Source of the DNA: JAFGGG01 sp964638895
GTDB taxonomy: Bacteria; Spirochaetota; Spirochaetia; SZUA-6; RPPD01
DNA: 64,000 nt
NCBI GenBank assembly: GCA_964638895.1
Contig: CAZWYY010000002.1
Span: forward strand, 36,788 to 100,787
Direction: 5' to 3'
In this document: piece after piece, positions 58,098 to 64,000 of the stretch
How positions within the stretch are numbered: the first letter of the stretch is position 1
Layout of the letters: every line of letters begins with the position of its first letter
Notes under the pieces: model-generated
The model's input: only the letters and a program-made list of their open reading frames with translations
What the model was told of the DNA's origin: nothing
The model's database searches: none
Position numbers and translations under genes: made by a program

Positions 58098-59506
58098 CAG
58101 TCTTTCCTCCTCACAGCAGGGTCTTTGACCTGCACCGGGTAATCCCCGTTGAAACAGGCGTAACAAAAATCATCCGGATTATCCACACATTCGCGCAGGC
58201 TGGAAATGGGCAGGAAGGACACGGAGTCCGCCCCTATATACTCCGCGATCTGCGTGGGTGTCATATTGTTTGAAATAAGCTCCTCCCGGGTGGGGATGTC
58301 TATCCCGAAAAAACAGGGATGTTTTATTTCGGGTGAGGATAGACGCAGGTGTACCTCTTTGGCCCCGGCCTCGCGCAGCAGGCGCACCAGGATACTGCTG
58401 GTGGTGCCCCTGACGATCGAGTCGTCAATCAGGGTGATGCGTTTCCCGGCGATGGCTTTTTTAATGGGATGAAGCTTCATCCTTACGCCGAACTCACGCA
58501 TCTCCCTGGTAGGCTGGATGAAGGTGCGGCCGTAATAGTGATTGCGCGTCAGCCCGTGCTCAAGCGGGATGGAGGAGGCCGCGGCATATCCCAGGGCCGC
58601 GCTGTTGCCCGAGTCGGGCACCGCGATCACCAGGTCCGATGTATGGGCCTCGATCCGGGCCAGGGCCCGGCCCATTTTTTTGCGCAGCATATGCACCGAA
58701 TAATCAAAGACTGTGGAATCGGGGCGCGAGAAATATATGAGTTCGAAGATACATTGGCTGCATTTATTACAGGAAGCAAAGCGCTCGCTTGAAAGCGTAT
58801 CTCCCCGGGCAATGATCATTTCACCGGGCTTAATCTGTCTGTCCTGCGGCACACGGGAGGTATCCAGGGCGCAGGTTTCCGAGGCGATCAGCGTCATGTC
58901 CGCGTTTTTGCCCAGCACCAATGGTCTGAAACCCAACGGATCACGCACCGCGTAAAGCGTGTCGTCATGAATAAGCACCATGGAATAGGCGCCCTGCATT
59001 CGCTGTAAAGTCTCGATGAGCGCGCTTTTAAAATCATTTTGGGTTGAACGCGCGATCAGGTGAAGGATGAGTTCGGTATCGGAGGTACTCTGAAAAATCG
59101 AACCCTGTCTGAACAGCTGGTCACGGAGTTCCATGGAATTACTGATATTCCCGTTATGGGCCAGTGCTATCTGGCCCTTGTTGCAGGAAATGGCCATGGG
59201 CTGCGCGTTTTCCAGTTTGTTCGAGCCCTGGGTGGAATAGCGCACGTGACCTATCCCCACCATGGAAGGATGATCTTCCTGCAGGTAACGGGATAGTACG
59301 TTAGAGACCATACCCAGGTCCTTGTAGAAAATCAATTGCCCCTTATTGTTATAGGCGATGCCTGCGCTCTCCTGGCCGCGATGCTGGAGGGCAAAAAGCG
59401 GGTAAAAGAGTTTTTCGGGTATGTTTATTTCCCGTGCAGAGGTAATGCCCGCCACCCCGCAATAATGACCGATCCGATCGTTTGGCGGCAGTTTCAGGAG
59501 TTTCAA
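58097..59506 (-). CDS. purF: Amidophosphoribosyltransferase PurF
   Basis: 469 residues; first step of purine synthesis. An N-terminal propeptide (KLLKLPPNDRIGHY) precedes Cys16, the glutaminase nucleophile in HYCGVAGITS. The PRPP site is KRITLIDDSIVRGTTSSILV. Cys residues in CNKCSQCIFELIYFSRPDST and FCYACFNGDYPV fit the iron-sulfur form seen in Bacillus. The start is TTG (59506). It heads the operon purF-purM-purN-purD-purE. The 89-base upstream gap shows no convincing -35 box and no purine riboswitch. Confidence 0.95.
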   Translation of the reverse strand: MKLLKLPPNDRIGHYCGVAGITSAREINIPEKLFYPLFALQHRGQESAGIAYNNKGQLIFYKDLGMVSNVLSRYLQEDHPSMVGIGHVRYSTQGSNKLENAQPMAISCNKGQIALAHNGNISNSMELRDQLFRQGSIFQSTSDTELILHLIARSTQNDFKSALIETLQRMQGAYSMVLIHDDTLYAVRDPLGFRPLVLGKNADMTLIASETCALDTSRVPQDRQIKPGEMIIARGDTLSSERFASCNKCSQCIFELIYFSRPDSTVFDYSVHMLRKKMGRALARIEAHTSDLVIAVPDSGNSAALGYAAASSIPLEHGLTRNHYYGRTFIQPTREMREFGVRMKLHPIKKAIAGKRITLIDDSIVRGTTSSILVRLLREAGAKEVHLRLSSPEIKHPCFFGIDIPTREELISNNMTPTQIAEYIGADSVSFLPISSLRECVDNPDDFCYACFNGDYPVQVKDPAVRRKD

Positions 59507-59595
59507 TGTCGTTTTCCCGTGCCTTTTTCCATAAAAATTATACTGATGTTAGTGTACCCATAATATACTCATACTTCCCGTGAAAAGAGAAGAAT

Positions 59596-61629
59596 CTATG
59601 TGATTTTTTTCGCGAAATGTGAAAACTCCATGGCAAAGGTCGCTCTTCCCTGGGTGATGCTGCGCAGGGCGGTGGAGTAGCCGAACATCTTGTTCAGGGC
59701 AACAGAGGCCTGAACGTGTTCGATCGTCGCCTTGCTGGTAATACTCACGATGTTGCCACCCCGTGAGTTCAGGTTGCCGATCACATCACCGATAAACTCC
59801 TTGGGAGTGAACACGTCGACCGTCATGATGGGCTCAAGGAGGATGGGGTCTGCCTGGCCGCAGACATTGTCAAAGCCGATCGCCCCCGCAGCCTCGTAGG
59901 CCAGAACAGAGGCCGTGGCCTGGTTGTAGACAGCGTCGGTAAGCTCAACCCCGATATCGATCGTGGGATAGCCGTAACTTGCGCCCGCCTCCATGGAATT
60001 CCTCACCCCGCGCTCCACGGCGTCTATCAACTCCTGCGGCAGTTTATCTGTTCCGATTCGGCTTATAAACCCATTGCCCCGGCCGCGTTCGCGCGGAGCG
60101 ATCCGCAGGGTGATCTGGGCGGTATTTTCCTTGCCTGCTATCACCTTATGATATTTTTCGGTATAGAGAGCCGCCTTGGAAATGGATTCATGGTAGGACA
60201 CCTGGGGTTTGCCCACCTTGGCCTGGATTTTAAAGTCTTCCAAAAGCCTGGTTACCAGCACCTCCAGATGCAGCTCTCCCATGCCGGAGATTATCAACTG
60301 GCCCGTATCCTCGTTTTCCTTTACGGTAAAGGTGGGGTCCTCCTTGGCCAGAAGCTCGAGTGAACCTTTTAGTTTGTTGCTCTCGGAAAGGGTTTTGGGC
60401 TCAATGGCTACGGAGATTACCGGTTCCGGGAATTTAATGCGTTCCAGGGCGATTTGGAATCCCTCACTGCCGATGGTATCCCCGGTCTGGGCCAGTTTAA
60501 AGCCCACCACCACGGCGATATCCCCGGCCTTTATCTCTTCCAGTTGAGTGGAGCGGTTGGAGTGCATGCGCAGCAGCCTGTGGATGCGCTCCCGCTTTTT
60601 TTTATTCAAGTTGTACACCGCCTCGCCTTTCTTCAGTACGCCCGAGTACATGCGGATATAACTGAGCATTCCGGCTTCTTTTTCGGTCTGGATTTTAAAC
60701 ACCAGGCCCAGCGGCGGGACGTTGGTTTTGCAGGCTACGGCCACCGGTTGGTTGTTTTTTATTTGAATCCCCTGTATCGGAGGCAGCTCATCCGGCGCGG
60801 GCAGAAAATCCACCACCGCGTCCAGGAGCGGTTGCACGCCGATGTTTTTCAAGGAGGCCCCACAGAATACGGGTGTGAACTTCCGGGCCAGGGTTCCGGT
60901 CCGTACGGCTGATTTGATAAGTCCGGGCGGGATCTCCTCTCCTTCCAGATAGAGCTCCGCGATCTCATCCGAAAACGCGGAAACGGTTTCAATTAATTGT
61001 TCACGGTAGGTCAGGGCCTCTTCCCTTCTTTTTCCCGCGATATCCGAAAAGAAAAAACTGACCCCCAGGTCGTTCTGATCCCAGCGTATTTCCCGCATGG
61101 AAAGCAGGTCGACCACCCCCTCAAAGGCGGATTCGCTTTCCATGGGAAGCTGCAGCACCAGGGGCTCTGTTTTCAGTTTGTCCTGCATCTCTTTGAGCAC
61201 CTGAAAAAAATCGGCGCCGATACGGTCCATCTTGTTGATGAAGGCCAGGCGCGGGATGTGATATGTGTCCGCCTGGTGCCATACGGTTTCGGACTGGGGC
61301 TCCACCCCACCCACGGCGCAGAAGATGCAGACCGCGCCGTCCAGGACGCGCAGCGCCCGTTCAACCTCGGCCGTAAAATCTACGTGTCCGGGCGTATCAA
61401 TGATATTGATCTGGTTCTCATGCCAGAAACAGGTGGTGGCGGCCGAGGTAATGGTGATGCCCCGTTCCTGCTCCTGGGTCATCCAGTCCATGGTGGCCTC
61501 CCCATCGTCCACCTCGCCGATTCTATGGCTTTTCCCCGTGTAATACAGTATTCTTTCGGTGGTTGTGGTTTTGCCGGCATCTATATGCGCCATAATACCG
61601 ATATTGCGAATCTTCGAAAACTCAGACAT
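59596..61629 (-). CDS. fusA: Elongation factor G
   Basis: 677 residues. G1 is IGIMAHIDAGKTTTTERILY, G2 contains QEQERGITITSAAT, G3 is DTPGHVDFTAEVERALRVLD and G4 is AFINKMDRIGADF. The domain III-V pattern follows, with YGYPTIDIGVELTDAVYNQA near the end. The frame opens upstream, but the ATG at 61629 matches the family start. The gene stands away from the rpsG/tuf cluster, so it may be a second EF-G (spirochaetes carry two types, one used for ribosome recycling). This cannot be decided here. Confidence 0.94.
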   Translation of the reverse strand: MSEFSKIRNIGIMAHIDAGKTTTTERILYYTGKSHRIGEVDDGEATMDWMTQEQERGITITSAATTCFWHENQINIIDTPGHVDFTAEVERALRVLDGAVCIFCAVGGVEPQSETVWHQADTYHIPRLAFINKMDRIGADFFQVLKEMQDKLKTEPLVLQLPMESESAFEGVVDLLSMREIRWDQNDLGVSFFFSDIAGKRREEALTYREQLIETVSAFSDEIAELYLEGEEIPPGLIKSAVRTGTLARKFTPVFCGASLKNIGVQPLLDAVVDFLPAPDELPPIQGIQIKNNQPVAVACKTNVPPLGLVFKIQTEKEAGMLSYIRMYSGVLKKGEAVYNLNKKKRERIHRLLRMHSNRSTQLEEIKAGDIAVVVGFKLAQTGDTIGSEGFQIALERIKFPEPVISVAIEPKTLSESNKLKGSLELLAKEDPTFTVKENEDTGQLIISGMGELHLEVLVTRLLEDFKIQAKVGKPQVSYHESISKAALYTEKYHKVIAGKENTAQITLRIAPRERGRGNGFISRIGTDKLPQELIDAVERGVRNSMEAGASYGYPTIDIGVELTDAVYNQATASVLAYEAAGAIGFDNVCGQADPILLEPIMTVDVFTPKEFIGDVIGNLNSRGGNIVSITSKATIEHVQASVALNKMFGYSTALRSITQGRATFAMEFSHFAKKIT

Positions 61630-61664
61630 ATGTGCGTTTCTCCACGCCACATAGTAGCAGGCTT

Positions 61665-61694
61665 TTCTTAAAATTGAAAGCGGGTAATTGTCAA
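61665..61694 (-). promoter_or_regulatory. Candidate promoter of the EF-G gene
   Basis: On the minus strand TTGACA (61694-61689) and TAAGAA (61670-61665) with an 18-base spacer. The -10 is poor (three of six). The -35 shares its sequence with the divergent punA promoter. Confidence 0.35.
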
Positions 61695-61716
61695 AAAAGC
61701 CGATTTGGCTTAGAAC
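61688..61716 (+). promoter_or_regulatory. Candidate promoter of punA
   Basis: TTGTCA (61688-61693) and TAGAAC (61711-61716) at 17 bases, 33 bases before the ATG. It overlaps the -35 box of the divergent EF-G promoter (TTGTCAA is read as a -35 on both strands), so the two genes could compete for polymerase. Confidence 0.35.
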
Positions 61717-61748
61717 TAAATCAGGCAATGCGTGGAGGGAGGTATGGT

Positions 61749-62570
61749 ATGACCAGGGAGCTGTTACACGCCGCGAAGCAAGCGGCCGCATCGGTAAAAA
61801 AGAAATATAAGGATGCGCTTTACACCGCCGTGATCCTCGGCTCGGGACTGGGAGGAGCGGTCCCGGTTGAAAACGCCGTAACCATTCCCTTTGCCGACAT
61901 AAAAGGCTTTCCTACTGCCGGAGTAAAGGGACACGAGGGTATCCTGAAACTGGCCGCGGGCAAGGCCTTTATGCTGGGGCGGTTTCATTATTATGAGGGT
62001 CGAACACCCGAGCAGTTGATGCTGCCGGTTTTCATGATGCACGCGCTGGGGGTAAAACGATTGATTGTCACCAACGCGGCCGGGTCACTGCGCAGGCGTC
62101 TTAGACCGGGGGACATTGTGCTTATCCGGGATCAACTCAACCTGCTGGGTGTTCCACTGTTCAGGGGAACGGACGGCGGGTCCACCGGTACCCGCTTTAT
62201 TAACATGGAACACGCCTACTCGGAGCGCCTGGCCGGGTTGGTAAAAAAACTCCGCCTGCGAGTGCGTAAACGGGGGGTCTATGTGTGTATGCCCGGCCCG
62301 CAGTATGAGACCCGCGCCGAGGCAAAAATGCTGCGTGTCATGGGGGGCGACATGGTGGGTATGTCCACCGTACCGGAGGTCATTGCCGCGCGGTACCTGG
62401 GGATGGAGGTGCTGGGATTTTCTTGTATCACCAATTTCGCTTCGGGCATGGGAACCCTCCCCATTGACCACGAACAGGTACTGCAGGTGAGTGAACTAAT
62501 GGCAGGCAGACTCCGTGAAATACTGGACAAAATAACAATCTTTTTGGAAAAAGAGTCGGATGACCGCTAA
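61749..62570 (+). CDS. punA: Purine nucleoside phosphorylase (trimeric, inosine/guanosine type)
   Basis: 273 residues. The N-terminus has YTAVILGSGLGGAVPVENAV, the phosphate site includes KGHEGILKLAAGKAFMLGRF and HYYEGRTPEQLMLPVFMMHA, and the base site is VYVCMPGPQYETRAEAKMLR followed by GMSTVPEVIAARYLGMEVLG and SCITNFASGMG. The ATG at 61749 follows GGAGGGAGG, and the upstream open frame is not used. It salvages purine bases. Its end overlaps the helicase gene by 11 bases. Confidence 0.95.
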   Translation: MTRELLHAAKQAAASVKKKYKDALYTAVILGSGLGGAVPVENAVTIPFADIKGFPTAGVKGHEGILKLAAGKAFMLGRFHYYEGRTPEQLMLPVFMMHALGVKRLIVTNAAGSLRRRLRPGDIVLIRDQLNLLGVPLFRGTDGGSTGTRFINMEHAYSERLAGLVKKLRLRVRKRGVYVCMPGPQYETRAEAKMLRVMGGDMVGMSTVPEVIAARYLGMEVLGFSCITNFASGMGTLPIDHEQVLQVSELMAGRLREILDKITIFLEKESDDR

Positions 62571-64000
62571 GGAACGCCTTTCGGGCGCGGTGATAGCGGA
62601 GTTGCGCACGGCGATTCTGGACAACCACGGGCATGAAATTTTTGCCGTGGGCAGGCTGGACCGTGAGCGCAAGGTGTATGAAATAGATATCGCCGCCCGG
62701 GGAAACGAAAACGCCGTGCCCCTGCTTGAACCGTTTTTGGAACTGGGCGAGGTGGTTATTCATAACCACCCGCGGGGTGACCTTACCCCATCGCAGCCCG
62801 ATCTGGCAATCGCTTCGCGCCTGGGAAACGACGGTATCGGTTTTTTTATCGTAGACAATGAGGTCTCATCCCTGAATGCCGTGGCCGAGCCGGTGGCGCG
62901 GCGGGAGATCGTACTGCTGGATGAAGAGCGTCTTGCGGCCCTGATTATGCCGGGAGGAAGGTTTTCCCGGATATACACGGGGTATGAGGAACGAACCGCC
63001 CAGGTGGAGATGTTGCGCGCGGTCTGCCGCAGTTTTAACAGTGAGAAGGTGGTCCTTGTGGAGGCCGGCACCGGCGTGGGGAAATCAATGGCGTATATCA
63101 TACCCGCCGTGGAATGGGTCAAAAACAACCGGGAGCGTGTGGTCATTTCAACGGCTACCATCAATCTGCAGCAGCAGCTGCTGGAGAAAGACATCCCGCT
63201 TGTGATGAAAATCATGGAGTATAAACCCTTAGTGGCCCTGGTAAAGGGCAGGGGAAACTACCTGTGCCTGCTGCGGCTCAATGAGGCCAGGGAGGAGGCC
63301 GGCCTTTTTGAGGAACATGAAAAAGAGCTTGAAGCTATTTATGAATGGTCGCTGACCACGCAGAGCGGCGGTAGGGATGATCTTTCGGTATACCCCTCAA
63401 ACGAGGTCTGGTCCGCCGTCTGTTCCGAGGCCGACGCCTGCCTGGGACTACGCTGCCGGTTTCGCGATGAATGCTTTGTGATCAAGGCCAGGAAAAAGGC
63501 GGCGGGCGCGCAGATTCTGGTGGTGAACAACCACCTGTTGTTTTCCGATCTTTCCGTCAGGCTGGCGGGTACGGGATTCAAGGCCAGCGCCGTACTGCCG
63601 CCGTTCCAGCGGATCATCTTTGACGAGGCGCATAATCTAGAAAAGAGCGCCACCTCTTTCTTTTCCGAGCAGTTCAGCAGGTTCGCACTGCAAAAAAGCA
63701 TGGCCAGGCTTTTCCGCCGCAAGGGCGGACGGGAGTTCGGCCTGCTTACCATACTGGCGGGACGTGAACTTGACAAGACCAAAATCGATAAACTCAAACA
63801 GCTGGGAGAGGATGTGGCGGCCAAGGGGCTTCTGGCAAACACCATGGCGACCGGGCTTTTACAGGGGGGAAAAAGCTTTTACATTCAGGTAAACACGGAG
63901 CAACCGCTTGGGGAACAGGCCCTTGAGGAGCAGCTGCTTGCTCCCCTCCGCGAGCTTAACGTCCTGGTTACCGCCTATACCAATGCCCTCGACGATCTGC
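62560..64000 (+). CDS. DinG/XPD-family helicase with N-terminal JAMM/RadC-like domain (partial)
   Basis: The gene runs off the window after about 480 residues. Residues 68-81 read HNHPRGDLTPSQPD, the JAMM metal motif (H-x-H-x7-S-x2-D) as in RadC; Glu26 may be the fourth ligand. The helicase core begins with Walker A EAGTGVGKS (residues 168-176), DEAH at 355-358, and four cysteines, C236, C294, C299 and C305, whose C-x4-C-x5-C spacing matches the iron-sulfur cluster of DinG. Typical DinG fusions in Bacillus carry an exonuclease here instead. The ATG overlaps punA. Confidence 0.85.
   Translation, partial: MTAKERLSGAVIAELRTAILDNHGHEIFAVGRLDRERKVYEIDIAARGNENAVPLLEPFLELGEVVIHNHPRGDLTPSQPDLAIASRLGNDGIGFFIVDNEVSSLNAVAEPVARREIVLLDEERLAALIMPGGRFSRIYTGYEERTAQVEMLRAVCRSFNSEKVVLVEAGTGVGKSMAYIIPAVEWVKNNRERVVISTATINLQQQLLEKDIPLVMKIMEYKPLVALVKGRGNYLCLLRLNEAREEAGLFEEHEKELEAIYEWSLTTQSGGRDDLSVYPSNEVWSAVCSEADACLGLRCRFRDECFVIKARKKAAGAQILVVNNHLLFSDLSVRLAGTGFKASAVLPPFQRIIFDEAHNLEKSATSFFSEQFSRFALQKSMARLFRRKGGREFGLLTILAGRELDKTKIDKLKQLGEDVAAKGLLANTMATGLLQGGKSFYIQVNTEQPLGEQALEEQLLAPLRELNVLVTAYTNALDDL

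Noticed and set aside
59507..59595. Possible purine riboswitch or PurR operator before purF.
   Set aside because: The gap is only 89 bases with no purine aptamer core and no convincing operator palindrome.
60997..61671. Plus-strand open frame of 224 codons opposite the EF-G gene.
   Set aside because: Opposite a conserved GTPase and with no recognisable motif; explained by codon usage of the real gene.

Overview
The window looks like a chromosomal segment of a spirochaete (Spirochaetales, Treponema/Spirochaeta-like; genus not assignable by eye). The reasons are the fliM-fliY-fliO-fliP-fliQ-fliR-flhB-flhA-flhF-flhG-(orphan)-sigma28-fapA order of the first 14 kb, a FlaB-type core flagellin, lipoproteins with loose lipoboxes, and several orphan proteins of a kind typical of spirochaetes. 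GC content appears moderate, near half. Nothing looks like a prophage, transposon, integron or CRISPR array.

Layout. (1) 0-14.5 kb, + strand: switch complex (fliM, fliY), export gate (fliO, fliP, fliQ, fliR, flhB, flhA), number and placement regulators (flhF, flhG), an orphan acidic membrane protein, sigma factor FliA/WhiG, a FapA-like protein with a Jag-like N-terminus, and two small orphans. fliO and fliR appear to use non-canonical start codons. (2) 14.6-21.5 kb, + strand: a translation operon (ffh, rpsP, khpA, rimM, trmD, rplS) that runs into a FliK-like/FlhB-tail pair resembling Bacillus ylqG-ylqH, an HD-GYP protein, yraN, a 55-codon FlgM-like ORF and a zinc-finger orphan. (3) 21.5-26 kb: secreted HEAT-repeat protein and lipoprotein (-), then coaD, rpmF, acpP, rnc (+) and a convergent cca (-). 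(4) 26-34.7 kb: flagellin gene with a sigma28 promoter and two CsrA-type hairpins, an orphan 598-residue protein, HIT and SPFH-like proteins, a HAD hydrolase, a second HD-GYP protein and an ABC-F ATPase. (5) 34.8-40.6 kb: accessory metabolism (trans-sulfuration PLP enzyme, alpha/beta-hydrolase-fold protein with altered catalytic residues, cyclase-like metalloenzyme plus P-loop kinase, DRE-TIM aldolase, FAD oxidoreductase). (6) 40.6-41.2 kb: initiator and elongator tRNA-Met genes flanking a truncated membrane-protein remnant. (7) 41.3-50.9 kb: two histidine kinases, a DUF362/ferredoxin protein, grpE-dnaK-dnaJ and a HAMP-like membrane protein. (8) 50.9-54.9 kb: two DNA methyltransferase-like genes around a lipoprotein, a secreted Asp-rich repeat protein and rlmB. 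(9) 54.9-64 kb: purF-purM-purN-purD-purE (-), an EF-G gene (-), punA (+) and a DinG-type helicase with an N-terminal JAMM/RadC-like domain that runs off the window.

How the genes fit together. The first cluster builds the export apparatus and switch and encodes the sigma factor that would read the flagellin promoter at 27066-27092. The FlgM-like ORF could restrain that sigma factor, and the flagellin leader carries two CsrA-like sites, so transcriptional and translational control of flagellin may both be visible here. Two HD-GYP proteins suggest c-di-GMP signalling. Neither tRNA-Met gene encodes its CCA end, so the cca gene in the window would be needed to mature them. purF-E and punA cover purine synthesis and salvage.

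The most interesting items are the flagellin leader, the JAMM-DinG fusion, the FlgM-like micro-ORF, the CTG and ATA starts in the fli operon, the Jag-FapA architecture, the alpha/beta-hydrolase-fold protein lacking catalytic residues, and the orphan methyltransferase pair. No database search was run; family names come from motifs recognised by eye.
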